Positions 8,573 through 17,037 of a stretch of 62,024 bases of DNA are shown piece by piece. The translations under genes were made by a program, and so were the position numbers. The notes under the pieces are model-generated. The model made no database searches. It was given only the letters and a program-made list of their open reading frames with translations, and had not been told where the DNA came from. Origin of the DNA: Bryobacterales bacterium (GTDB lineage Bacteria; Acidobacteriota; Terriglobia; Bryobacterales; Bryobacteraceae); the NCBI GenBank assembly GCA_020851555.1, contig JADZCM010000053.1:1-62024 (forward strand), written 5' to 3'. Every line of letters starts with the position of its first letter. Positions within the stretch are counted from its first letter, which is position 1.

Positions 8573-10629
8573 TTGTTTCCTTCCGCGGCGAACGCCGGCT
8601 TGACCTGCGCGTCAAGGGGACTCCCGATGAAAACCTCAAACCAGAGCATCAGGTTCACCAGGCGCCAGAGCCCGGGCGTCTCCACCAATTCGGCGTCCGG
8701 CCGCATGACGGTCTCCTCGATGACCGAGGATTTCACATAGGCAGCAGCCCAATCCTTGGCGGCGCCCTGAAGCGTTTGACGGACGAAGCTCGCGCCGGCG
8801 ATCAACCAGTCCCGCTCGGGGACCGGGAATCCCAGCTTGGACCGCCGCCAGGAGATTTCCTTGGGCAGAAGGCCGTCGAGAGACCTGCGCAGTATCCACT
8901 TGTTCCAGCCGTTCCGTATGCGGCAACTGAGGGGCAACGAGAAGACGTATTCCACCAGCCGGTAGTCCAGGAACGGCAACCGCGTCTCCAGAGAGAACGC
9001 CATTGAACTCCGATCTTCGAAACGCAACAACTTGGGCAGATTATTGGATGCGATATCGTCGTGAAGGACTCCGGCCAGCCCGCGGGCGCCGACCGGCCCC
9101 GCCGGCCTCCAAGCCCGATCCTCGAACCGCCGAAGGAACTCCGGATTGACCTGCCAGTCCTTGAGGCCGCTTCCGCCCTGCCCCGGTCCGGCGCGAAACG
9201 GCCGGAGGGCGCACAGGATCTGCCGCAGCCGCCACGGCAGCTTTTCCACAAAATCCTGGTAGACGATGTCGCGCGCCGGCCTGCCTCCAACCCGGGAGAC
9301 GTTCCACATCTCCCGAAACAACCGGCGCGCGCCGGCCTGATGCCGCAGTTGGTTCAGGTAGTGGGGCCAATAGGCGTAGTATCCGGCGAGCACCTCGTCG
9401 CCGCCCTGTCCGTCCAACAGGACCGTGACCCCACGCTCGCGAGCCAGGCGCATGACGTTCCACTGCGGGTATTGACTGGTGGAATCCACCGGCTCGTCCA
9501 TGTGCCACACGAACCGGCGGGCCTCCTGCCAGAATCGTTCGCCGCTGGGATAGACGATGTTCTCTTCGGCGCCCGTCCGCTCTACCACCAAATGGCTGTA
9601 CTGGAATTCGTCGATCTCGGGTGAGTGGTTCCGCGCCGTAAACGTCTTCTGCCGGTCTCCGATGGTGTGGTGTCCGAAGGCTCCCGAGTTCAGCAGGAGC
9701 CGGTTCGCCAGCATGACGATCGAGGATGAGTCGAGCCCGCCACTGAGACAGGACCCGATCGGCACGTCGCTCCGCAGACGGAGCCGGACGGCATCCTCGA
9801 GCAACGACACGAAGTCCGAGCTGGCCTGCTCTTCATTGCAGCCGGCATCGAGCGCGGGGTTGATCTTGAGATCCCACCAGCGGTGAACGGAGATCTGCCG
9901 GCGAGCCGGCTGGAGGAGCAGGAAGTGAGCCTGCGGCAGCGCCACCACGCCATCAAAAAACGTTTTCTCGGTATGATCCGAGCGGCCTACGAGCAGATAG
10001 TCGTAGATGCGCGTATCATCCGGCCGCCGTGAGATCAGCGGATGGGCCAGCACCGACTTCAGCTCCGAGCCGAAAACGAAGATCCCATTCCGCCAGAAGT
10101 AGTAAAACGGCTTAACCCCGAACCTGTCCCGGGCGCAGAACAACTGCCGGCGGTGGGAGTCCCACAGCGCAAAGCTGAACATCCCGTTGAAATACTGGAG
10201 GCAGCCGGTCCCCCACTGCTGGTAGGCGGCCAGAATGACTTCGGTGTCGGTGTCGCTTTCGAAGTGGTGTCCCAGCGCCTTCAGTTCGTCACGGATGTCC
10301 CGGTAGTTGTAGACCTCACCGTTGTGCACAATCCAGAGCCGGCCGCCGTCACGCGACATGGGCATGTGCCCCGCCACGGACAGGTCCAGAATGGCCAACC
10401 GGCGGCTGGCCAGAGCCAGGTCGCAGCCGCTCGTGGGCGCCCTGTCCCAGTTCTCCAAACCGATGGCCGGAGGCGTATCCGGACCGCCTGCCTGCACCCA
10501 CTGGCCACTGCCGCTGTTGAGGAACAGGTAGCCCTCGTCGTCCGGGCCTCGGTGGCGTTGGATGGCAGTCATGGCGCCGATTGAATCCAGGCGCCCGGAC
10601 GGATCAAAGATACCGGCAATCCCGCACAT
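8569..10629 (-). CDS. asnB: Asparagine synthase-like glutamine amidotransferase
   Basis: A 686-aa class II glutamine amidotransferase fused to an asparagine synthetase domain. It has the catalytic Cys2 in MCGIAGIFD, HRGPDDEGYL, the HNGEVYNYRDI loop and the glutaminase end at CARDRFGVKPFYYF. The synthetase half carries the PP-loop SCLSGGLDSSSIVMLA and the C-terminal RFEDRSSMAFSLETRLPFLD block. It is longer than E. coli AsnB (554 aa). AsnB-like proteins are common in surface polysaccharide clusters, where they are thought to amidate a uronic or amino-sugar acid rather than make free Asn. Here it sits between an amino-sugar aminotransferase and a GT4 and overlaps the GT4 by GTGA. Activity on a sugar acid is inference. 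Confidence 0.9.
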   Translation of the reverse strand: MCGIAGIFDPSGRLDSIGAMTAIQRHRGPDDEGYLFLNSGSGQWVQAGGPDTPPAIGLENWDRAPTSGCDLALASRRLAILDLSVAGHMPMSRDGGRLWIVHNGEVYNYRDIRDELKALGHHFESDTDTEVILAAYQQWGTGCLQYFNGMFSFALWDSHRRQLFCARDRFGVKPFYYFWRNGIFVFGSELKSVLAHPLISRRPDDTRIYDYLLVGRSDHTEKTFFDGVVALPQAHFLLLQPARRQISVHRWWDLKINPALDAGCNEEQASSDFVSLLEDAVRLRLRSDVPIGSCLSGGLDSSSIVMLANRLLLNSGAFGHHTIGDRQKTFTARNHSPEIDEFQYSHLVVERTGAEENIVYPSGERFWQEARRFVWHMDEPVDSTSQYPQWNVMRLARERGVTVLLDGQGGDEVLAGYYAYWPHYLNQLRHQAGARRLFREMWNVSRVGGRPARDIVYQDFVEKLPWRLRQILCALRPFRAGPGQGGSGLKDWQVNPEFLRRFEDRAWRPAGPVGARGLAGVLHDDIASNNLPKLLRFEDRSSMAFSLETRLPFLDYRLVEYVFSLPLSCRIRNGWNKWILRRSLDGLLPKEISWRRSKLGFPVPERDWLIAGASFVRQTLQGAAKDWAAAYVKSSVIEETVMRPDAELVETPGLWRLVNLMLWFEVFIGSPLDAQVKPAFAAEGNK

Positions 10630-10741
10630 ATTGTCTCGATGCAGAACGCCCCAGATCAGCAGGCGTCCGCGAATCCGATGTCAGAACATCATTACAGGGC
10701 TGTGAACCCGCCCAGGCATTTGCCCGCTTCGCCGGGCACAG

Positions 10742-11941
10742 TCAGGCACGCCCCTCCGCCTGGGCCTGGGACGCGTGGTATGCCAGCACCGGCTTGGCCT
10801 GTATGGCCTTCCATGTTTCTTTCACCGCACCTACCACCCGGAGCTGATCGGACTCAGACAGATCGTTGTAGAAGGGCAACCGCAGCAGACGCCCGCTGAC
10901 GCTCTCCGTGACCTCGCAATCTCCCGCCTTGATGCCGAGCCGCCTGGCCATGGGAGAGAGGTGTAGAGGAAGGTAGTGGAAGACGCTGGTGATCCCCTGC
11001 TGTCTCAGGCGCGTGAGCATGGCATCTCGCAGGTCCGGGGTGGGAAAGAGGAGGTAGAACAGGTGGAATGACTGTTCGCAGGCCTCCGGCACGTAAGGCA
11101 GACGCACGTTCGCCTCTTCGGCCCATCCGGCGAACTGCTCGCGGTAGAAGTGCCAGATCCGGGACCGCTTTGCCTGGATCTCCTCCCGCGCCTCGAGTTG
11201 CGCGTAGAGAAACGCGGCCAGGATCTCCGAGGGGAGGAAGCTGGAACCGAGATCCACCCACGTGTACTTATCGACGGCGCCGCGGAAGAACTGGCTGCGA
11301 TTGGTTCCCTTTTCGCGGATGATCTCCGCCCGTTCCACCAGCCGCTCCTCGTTGATCAGCAGGGCGCCGCCTTCGCCGCAGCTTACATTCTTAGTTTCGT
11401 GAAAGCTTTGCGTGCCCATGGCGCCAAAGCTGCCGAGGTTCCGCCCCTTGTATTTACCGAAGAGGCCGTGCGCGTTATCTTCCACCACCGCGATTCCAGC
11501 TTCTGACGCGATGCCGCAGATCTCATCCATGGCACAGCCGACGCCGCCGTAGTGAACCGGCAGGATGGCCTTGGTGTTCGGCGTGATGAGGCGCTTTACC
11601 ATGCGCTCGTCCATGTTCAGCGTGTCGGGGCGGATATCGACGAAGACGGGCTTCGCCCCGCGCAGCACGAAGGCGTTCACCGTGCTGACGAAAGTGAAGG
11701 ATGGGACGATCACCTCGTCGCCCGGCTCGATGTCAAGCAGGAGGGCGGCCATCTCGAGCGCGTCCGTACAGGACGTCGTCAGGAGCACCCGGCGCACGCC
11801 AAGGACCTCCTCCAGAAGCCGCTGGCATTTCTTGCTGAACTCGCCGTCGCCCGATGCGTGGCCGCTCTGAATCGCCTGGGCGATGTAGTACAGCTCCTTG
11901 CCTACGATCGTCGGTTGGTTAAAGGGGATGGTCTGCATCAC
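10742..11941 (-). CDS. wecE: DegT/DnrJ-family sugar aminotransferase (WecE/RffA-like)
   Basis: A PLP-dependent sugar aminotransferase that would convert a dTDP-4-keto-6-deoxyhexose to the 4-amino sugar. The opening IPFNQPTIVGKELYYIAQAI with SGHASGDGEFSKKCQ and LLTTSCTDALEM is characteristic of WecE/RffA (dTDP-4-amino-4,6-dideoxygalactose transaminase). The PLP Lys is K184 in SFHETKNVSCGEGGAL, and the VVEDNAHGLFG motif carries the ring-stacking Asp. The length of 399 aa is slightly longer than usual because of an Ala/Gln-rich tail. It lies next to WbqC and GNAT genes, a common set for an N-acylated 4-amino-4,6-dideoxy sugar. The dehydratase RmlB that makes the substrate is not in the window. 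Confidence 0.9.
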   Translation of the reverse strand: MMQTIPFNQPTIVGKELYYIAQAIQSGHASGDGEFSKKCQRLLEEVLGVRRVLLTTSCTDALEMAALLLDIEPGDEVIVPSFTFVSTVNAFVLRGAKPVFVDIRPDTLNMDERMVKRLITPNTKAILPVHYGGVGCAMDEICGIASEAGIAVVEDNAHGLFGKYKGRNLGSFGAMGTQSFHETKNVSCGEGGALLINEERLVERAEIIREKGTNRSQFFRGAVDKYTWVDLGSSFLPSEILAAFLYAQLEAREEIQAKRSRIWHFYREQFAGWAEEANVRLPYVPEACEQSFHLFYLLFPTPDLRDAMLTRLRQQGITSVFHYLPLHLSPMARRLGIKAGDCEVTESVSGRLLRLPFYNDLSESDQLRVVGAVKETWKAIQAKPVLAYHASQAQAEGRA

Positions 11942-11991
11942 GCGCCTCGATAGTCACTGCCAACGTCCCCGGCTGCCTGCGTTCGCGCAGC

Positions 11992-12750
11992 TTACGGCGA
12001 GGCAGCAGGTCTCTCCCTGCGGTGTCCCCAGATATGCCAGGGAGCATCCGGTCCAACATTGAACAACAGGTCCAGGATTGTGACGGTGTGGCAGAAAGGA
12101 AGATACAACTGCTTGTATGTGGGATAGTCGTTGTAGGATTTCCACCGGAGGGAGATACCTTCCTCCAAGAAATCATCCTCCCGAATGTAAGACTGAGCCG
12201 CGGGGCCGGACACGTAGTGTGTGGCCTTGGCCTTCTTCAGAAGGTCGAGTAATCGTTCCTGTTTGTGGCCGGTCAAGCTGAAATCGCGCGAATCGGCGAA
12301 CTGGCAGTCGATCCCCAGGAAGCGCGTGGATATGTTGGCGATCAGGAACTGGTTTAATTCGGAGAGGCTGTGCCATTGCCGCGAAAGGTACACCTCCTGA
12401 AGGAAGTCCTTATATAGCGAGAAGTAGGGCGCGCGGCTGTAGTGCATTTGGAGCGTCTTCCAGTGCTTCACGGCCCAGCGTGGATCCTCAATGCGCACCT
12501 CGCAGATGCGTCTGTTCTCATCCTTTCCGACGGGCACGGTCAGCCACACCACACCCGAGGATGTCTTGATGAGATTGCGGTTGCGCCAGTCGTTCTTCGT
12601 GTATTGCACGTCGTCGTAGAAGATAAAGAGATCGGCGTCGTGGATGATATCGAAGTACCCCTTCCACGGGATATATGACGACTGGATCACGGCGACCGTC
12701 TTAAGAGGACGGAGGGTTGACACGGGAGTGGTAGCTAATACGGAGGACAT
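11992..12750 (-). CDS. WbqC family protein
   Basis: A 252-aa protein of the WbqC-like family. It shows the family's opening VAVIQSSYIPWKGYFDIIHDADLFIFYDDVQYTKNDWRNRN and the central WLTVPVGK segment, then HYSRAPYFSLYKDF and SGPAAQSYI. WbqC proteins recur in O-antigen loci beside 4-amino-4,6-dideoxy sugar genes. Their biochemical role is not firmly established; an acyltransferase or transglutaminase-like role in decorating the amino sugar has been suggested. Here it stands between a WecE-like aminotransferase and a GNAT acyltransferase, which fits that context. The last roughly 15 residues (WGHRRERPAASP) look like an unstructured tail. Confidence 0.88.
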   Translation of the reverse strand: MSSVLATTPVSTLRPLKTVAVIQSSYIPWKGYFDIIHDADLFIFYDDVQYTKNDWRNRNLIKTSSGVVWLTVPVGKDENRRICEVRIEDPRWAVKHWKTLQMHYSRAPYFSLYKDFLQEVYLSRQWHSLSELNQFLIANISTRFLGIDCQFADSRDFSLTGHKQERLLDLLKKAKATHYVSGPAAQSYIREDDFLEEGISLRWKSYNDYPTYKQLYLPFCHTVTILDLLFNVGPDAPWHIWGHRRERPAASP

Positions 12751-12791
12751 GGCGGTTATTACTTTCCCTTGCGCCGCGGGTCCAGGCGGCG

Positions 12792-13373
12792 CTAAGTCTT
12801 GACTGTCTGCTGTTTTCCGAATTCCTCTGCAAGAATGCCCATGTAGAGGGCCGGTACCCGCTCTCCCCGGAGCAGGAATTCTCCTCGAAGCACCCCTTCT
12901 ACCTGAAATCCAAGGTTGACGTACGCCCGGATCGCGGCCGGGTGCAGGGCGTGAACCGTCAGCCAGATCTTATGGAGACCGAGTTCACAAAACCCGTGAC
13001 GGACGGCCAGCCAGATGCCTGTGGATGCGACTCCCTTCGCCCGGGCCTGGTTCTCGCCGACGTAGACGGAAAGCCGGGCTGTCGAGAGATAACGGTCGAT
13101 CCTGTCCAGGATGACGTTCCCCACGTGCTCGCCCGCGAGCAGAATCGCGAACGGACACGTGCTCTCATCGGCCAGAGCCCTGGCGATCCAGGCTTCGGTG
13201 GCCTCCAGAGAAGGCGTTGAGCGAAGCCCCAGATTATCGCTCACCCAGGGATCCTTCATCCACGTGAACATCCGCCCGGCGTGGGCCGGTGTCAGCGGCG
13301 CCAGTTGCACGTCCTCGCGGATCCTGATCTTAGATACGGGCGTCATCACTCCAGCCTGCGGTATTTCCTTCAT
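12792..13373 (-). CDS. GNAT-family N-acetyltransferase (RimJ/RimL type)
   Basis: A 193-aa GNAT fold protein. Residues about 20-180 follow the RimJ/RimL layout: a VQLAPLTPAHAGRMFTWM opening, GNVILDRIDRYLSTARLSVYVGE for strands 2-4, ARAKGVASTGIWLAVRHGF for the acetyl-CoA loop (the usual Q/RxxGxG/A pattern appears as ARAKGVAS), and HPAAIRAYVNLGFQVEG, the common S/N-x-A-x-x-x-Y-x-K/N-x-GF motif. In this position it would N-acetylate the 4-amino sugar produced by the neighbouring aminotransferase. That is inference from gene order; protein or antibiotic acetylation is the generic alternative. Confidence 0.82.
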   Translation of the reverse strand: MKEIPQAGVMTPVSKIRIREDVQLAPLTPAHAGRMFTWMKDPWVSDNLGLRSTPSLEATEAWIARALADESTCPFAILLAGEHVGNVILDRIDRYLSTARLSVYVGENQARAKGVASTGIWLAVRHGFCELGLHKIWLTVHALHPAAIRAYVNLGFQVEGVLRGEFLLRGERVPALYMGILAEEFGKQQTVKT

Positions 13374-13397
13374 GAATCGTGAGGGGAATCGAGCACG

Positions 13398-14825
13398 TCA
13401 GGTCAATTCCCGGTTCCGGTTCGGGCGGCTGGGCCGCCCAATCAGCGACCGCAGGAACAGCGCATGCGCCCCTCGATTGCCCAGAAAACCGGGCGCGTGA
13501 ATGACCGCCTTGGCCAGTTCGGCGACAGTGGCGCGCGCAGCGCCGTTCGAGGAAAACCTCAACGCACGGTTGAAGTGATACTCACCCGCCAGCCTCCGGC
13601 CCACGCGGCCGCTTTCCAGGCCGTTCAGTTCCCGCAGAAGAGTGCGAAACCGGGCTTGCGCGACGTCAGCGCCATGGAAATCCTCGCACATCATGAGTTC
13701 ATGAGCGACTATCCGTGCAAAATCCCCGTCAACCGGCGGCGCCAGCGACGCAGCCAGTTCGAGGTAACCCGCCGCGGCCGGGCTGGCGCCCCAGAGGCAG
13801 GCTCTCACTCCACGCAACAGGTAGCCTCGGGAGATCGCCCACTGGAGCCCCAGGGGGTCAGAGAGAAGACCGTGCGGCAAACCCGCGAACAGAAGCCGCA
13901 AGCTCGCCTCGTGGTCCGCTCTCCAGTCAGTCGTGCAGCAATGCAGGAATAGCCTGGTCACTTCACACGGGCTGCCTGTCACAACGCGGCTTTCTATGGC
14001 CGCCGCCCGGCGAATCAGGTCAACGCCCACCTGGGAGTCTCCCTGCAAGAGCGCGTAGTATGCCCAGGTGAGGCAGGTATTGATCAAAGCTCTCCCGTCC
14101 GCCTCCCAGGCCCCGGCCGGGCAGCGTGCATCTTCCAGGATCAACTCCTGGCATCGGCGTTCAGCCTCGCAGCAGGCGGAGATGTCCGCGAACCGGCGCT
14201 GTTTGCCTAGCCTGCGGTAATTCAGAACGCGGTCCACCATCCCGAACCGGCACCCAGCCAGAAACAGACGCCCGCAGAAGACCGTCTCCCGGCCCCGCAG
14301 CTTGAGAGTGCGTTCATCCCAGATCTCGCCGCGCAGGGCCCATTCCCGCCTGAGCACCCACATGCTCGGGGGAAGAGGGAAACCTTCGAGCAGGTCAGCC
14401 AGTCTGAGATTCGCCGGCGACTGGAAGGCCCCCAGCACGGTCGCCATGTCCTCGGCCACCAGCGCAAAGGGGTTGTAGCTGAATCCGACCTCCGGGTGCT
14501 CACCAAGGTAGGCCGCGTGCCGTTCCAGTTTCTCCCTGAGGAACGCGTCGTCCTGGTCCAAAAAGGCAATAATCTCTCCCTTGGATGCATCCACGCCGGC
14601 GCGCCGCGCTGCGTCGACGCCCGCGTTCCTCTCCATCGAGAGCAGCTTCAGGCGAGGGTCCCGGAACCGTCTCACCACCTCCGCGGTCCCGTCAGACGAG
14701 CCGTCGTCGACCACGATGAGTTCCAGGTTGCCGTAACTCTGATCGAGCACGCTTGTGACGGCATCCGCTATCACCCGGGCGCCGTTGTACGCCGGAATCA
14801 CGACGCTGAAGACCGGTTCTGTCAC
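13398..14825 (-). CDS. Glycosyltransferase family 2 with helical C-terminal extension
   Basis: The N-terminal ~215 residues are a GT2 catalytic domain: FSVVIPAYNGARVIADAV, VVDDGSSDGTAEVV, ERNAGVDAARRAGVDASKGE, and IAFLDQDDAF as metal site. Residues about 220-475 are a second domain made mostly of Ala/Leu/Arg helices with several Cys (CCEAERRC, CCTTDW) and no obvious match to a known family. It resembles a tetratricopeptide-like solenoid in composition, but I could not define repeats. The length of 475 aa is about 170 more than a simple GT2. It lies just upstream (in transcription, after) the Wzm/Wzt exporter genes, where O-antigen-type glycosyltransferases often sit. Confidence 0.82.
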   Translation of the reverse strand: MTEPVFSVVIPAYNGARVIADAVTSVLDQSYGNLELIVVDDGSSDGTAEVVRRFRDPRLKLLSMERNAGVDAARRAGVDASKGEIIAFLDQDDAFLREKLERHAAYLGEHPEVGFSYNPFALVAEDMATVLGAFQSPANLRLADLLEGFPLPPSMWVLRREWALRGEIWDERTLKLRGRETVFCGRLFLAGCRFGMVDRVLNYRRLGKQRRFADISACCEAERRCQELILEDARCPAGAWEADGRALINTCLTWAYYALLQGDSQVGVDLIRRAAAIESRVVTGSPCEVTRLFLHCCTTDWRADHEASLRLLFAGLPHGLLSDPLGLQWAISRGYLLRGVRACLWGASPAAAGYLELAASLAPPVDGDFARIVAHELMMCEDFHGADVAQARFRTLLRELNGLESGRVGRRLAGEYHFNRALRFSSNGAARATVAELAKAVIHAPGFLGNRGAHALFLRSLIGRPSRPNRNRELT

Positions 14826-14838
14826 AGCTCTGGAAAGC

Positions 14839-15747
14839 TCACACGATGTCGGCGAACAGCCGCTCGGACCATCTGAAAAAGATATAGCCGGCTACGAGCG
14901 CGCCCAGGGACAGCCCAGCCGCCACCAGCAGTTCCCTGCCCGGCGCCTGGCCGTACAGCAACACCCTCCGGTAAGACTCGATGATTCCAGCCATTGGATT
15001 GAGGAAGTACAGCCCGCGAAAACGCTCCGGCACGGTCGCCAGCGGGTAGATCACCGGAGACGCGTAAAACCAGATCTGTATGCCCAGCGTGAGAAAGGAC
15101 TGAACGTCACGGTAGAAGACGTTCGCCGCGGCGCAGGCCAGGCCAATACCCATGGTCAGCATCAATTGAATACCCAGGATCGCCGGGATATACAGCAGCA
15201 AAGCCGGAGTCACCGCGACCCCGAAGTACAGCATTAAGGGAACAAGCAAGCCTGCCGCCACCGCAAGGTCAATCAGCCTGGCCAGCATGGCGGCCGCCGG
15301 CAACGTTTCCCGAGGGAAGTAGATCTTCGTCACCAGGCTCATGTTGGTCACGATGGAGGAGGTCATGTCGGTGAGCGACGAGGCGAAGAACGTCCAGGGT
15401 GTGGTGGCGACATACGCAAACAGGATGTACGGCGTCTTGTCCGTGTTCACGGGCACGAAGAAGGTGAAGATCACGGTCAGGACCGCGGCCTGCATTGCGG
15501 GCTGTATGATGGCCCACAACCATCCAAGGATCGATTGCTGGTACCGCGCCCGGACGTTGCGCATGGTCCAGGCAAACAGGAGTTCCCTCGATCCGGCCAG
15601 CTCCTTCGCCCAGTCAAGGATGTGACGGCTGCGCCTCGCCAGGCGGGCCAGGACCGCGGAGGAGCGCCGCCGGGGTTCGGGGACCGGACCGCCAACTCCC
15701 GCCGGTGACTGCTCTTGGATTACCGTCTCTGTGCCGCTCTCGGCCAT
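14839..15747 (-). CDS. wzm: ABC-2 type polysaccharide exporter, permease (Wzm)
   Basis: The membrane subunit of an ABC exporter for undecaprenyl-linked polysaccharide. After about 45 hydrophilic residues it has the ABC-2 layout with SRELLFAWTMRNVRARYQQSILGWLWAIIQP, then about six membrane segments (VLTVIFTFFVPV, LIDLAVAAGLLVPLMLYFG, ILGIQLMLTMGIGLACAA and others). The family signature IQIWFYASPVIYPLATVPERFRGLYFLNPMAGIIESYR is intact. I chose the ATG at 15747: it follows the Wzt stop by one base (TAG-C-ATG) and has AGGA 6-7 nt upstream, whereas a start at 15786 would overlap Wzt by 38 bp. It pairs with the ATPase encoded immediately before it. Confidence 0.93.
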   Translation of the reverse strand: MAESGTETVIQEQSPAGVGGPVPEPRRRSSAVLARLARRSRHILDWAKELAGSRELLFAWTMRNVRARYQQSILGWLWAIIQPAMQAAVLTVIFTFFVPVNTDKTPYILFAYVATTPWTFFASSLTDMTSSIVTNMSLVTKIYFPRETLPAAAMLARLIDLAVAAGLLVPLMLYFGVAVTPALLLYIPAILGIQLMLTMGIGLACAAANVFYRDVQSFLTLGIQIWFYASPVIYPLATVPERFRGLYFLNPMAGIIESYRRVLLYGQAPGRELLVAAGLSLGALVAGYIFFRWSERLFADIV

Positions 15748-15748
15748 G

Positions 15749-16987
15749 CTAGTCCTGGGTCCAACTTGCCAGTGGCTCATATACACCGCTATCGTGCGAA
15801 GAACTCAAGCCCGCTCCTTTGACGAAGAACCACGGCGACACAACCGCGCTGCTGGAGAGCGCCACGGAGTCCGACTCATCGAGCATGTAGGCTTCGACGC
15901 AATAGGTTCCAGTCGTCAGTTGCAGCTTCTTGAGATTCACGGAAACTGTCCCGCCTCCGGGCGCCAGGCGCATGCTTGGGCCCGCCGCGCTCGACCGCAT
16001 CATGCAGCAGGTGGCGCCATCCGCCCGCTTGATGAACGCCGACACGTGCACCGGCCCCGCGTCCACCGGAGCGTCATACCGGATGCGGATCGTAGCGGAG
16101 TCCGAGCTATGCAGCGTGCCGGCGCCGGATTGCCCCGCGCTCGAGACGACCTCGACCCCGGTAATCGCCGGGCCGGTTCTCGCGTGGACCGGATGCGCCT
16201 GCCCGGTGGAAGAGGGCGAGCCCTCCTCCAGGTGGATGTCGTGCTCGTAGGCGGCGATCACATCGCGCGTCTTGCCGCTGCACTGAAGACGCCCGCGGGA
16301 GATATAAAGGGCGTGCGTGCAGATTGCCTGCACCATGTAAAGGTTGTGAGAGACGAAAATGATCGCCGTCCCGGCGTCAATCAGGCTCTGGATTCGCTTC
16401 AGGCACTTCTGCTGGAAGTGAAGGTCGCCCACCGCCAGCACTTCATCTATGAGGAGAATGTCCGGCTGTATGCAGCTCGCAACCGAGAAACCCAGCCGTA
16501 CCGCCATTCCGGACGAATAGCGCTTGATGGGCGTGTCGATAAACTGCTCAAGCTCGGAAAACGCAATGATCTCCTCCAGGTGAGCCAAGATGTAGGACCG
16601 TTCCAGGCCCAGGATGGCGCCGTTGAGAAAAATGTTCTCGCGACCTGTCAGGTCGGGATGGAAGCCGGCGCCCAACTCGATCAGCGCCGCCAGCCTGCCG
16701 TTCACACTGATATTGCCCGTGGTCGGCTTGGTGATGTTCGAGAGCAGTTTCAGGACGGTTGTCTTGCCGGCGCCGTTAGGACCGAGCAGCGCGAGGCACT
16801 GCCCGCGGAGCAAGTCAAAGCTCAGGTCCTTCAGGGCCCAAAAGGCTCCGTTCCGTCTTTGCGCCCTGGAGTGCGCGGAGAACGCGCTGCGCAGGCTCCG
16901 TGTAATCAGAGTGGGCAGGCTGGTTCTACTAAGCCCCAGGCGGTACTTCTTCGACACGCCCTCGAATCGTATGGCGGTTTCTTCCAA
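15749..16987 (-). CDS. wzt: ABC polysaccharide exporter, ATP-binding protein with C-terminal sugar-binding domain (Wzt)
   Basis: A 412-aa ATPase. Residues 1-245 are the nucleotide-binding domain with Walker A LLGPNGAGKTTVLKLL, the signature YSSGMAVRLGFSVA and Walker B ILLIDEVLAVGD, then the switch His in FVSHNLYMVQ. Residues about 265-405 form a beta-rich domain in the position of the Wzt C-terminal domain, which in known systems recognises the finished, terminally modified glycan before export. This suggests the exported chain carries a non-reducing-end modification, possibly one of the methylations or acylations encoded in this locus; that link is inference. It runs straight into wzm with one base between stop and start. 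Confidence 0.93.
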   Translation of the reverse strand: MEETAIRFEGVSKKYRLGLSRTSLPTLITRSLRSAFSAHSRAQRRNGAFWALKDLSFDLLRGQCLALLGPNGAGKTTVLKLLSNITKPTTGNISVNGRLAALIELGAGFHPDLTGRENIFLNGAILGLERSYILAHLEEIIAFSELEQFIDTPIKRYSSGMAVRLGFSVASCIQPDILLIDEVLAVGDLHFQQKCLKRIQSLIDAGTAIIFVSHNLYMVQAICTHALYISRGRLQCSGKTRDVIAAYEHDIHLEEGSPSSTGQAHPVHARTGPAITGVEVVSSAGQSGAGTLHSSDSATIRIRYDAPVDAGPVHVSAFIKRADGATCCMMRSSAAGPSMRLAPGGGTVSVNLKKLQLTTGTYCVEAYMLDESDSVALSSSAVVSPWFFVKGAGLSSSHDSGVYEPLASWTQD

Positions 16988-17037
16988 AATCTACTCCCGT
17001 GTCCTCGGGCGGCACGACGGCCCATGCAAGCGCGAGG

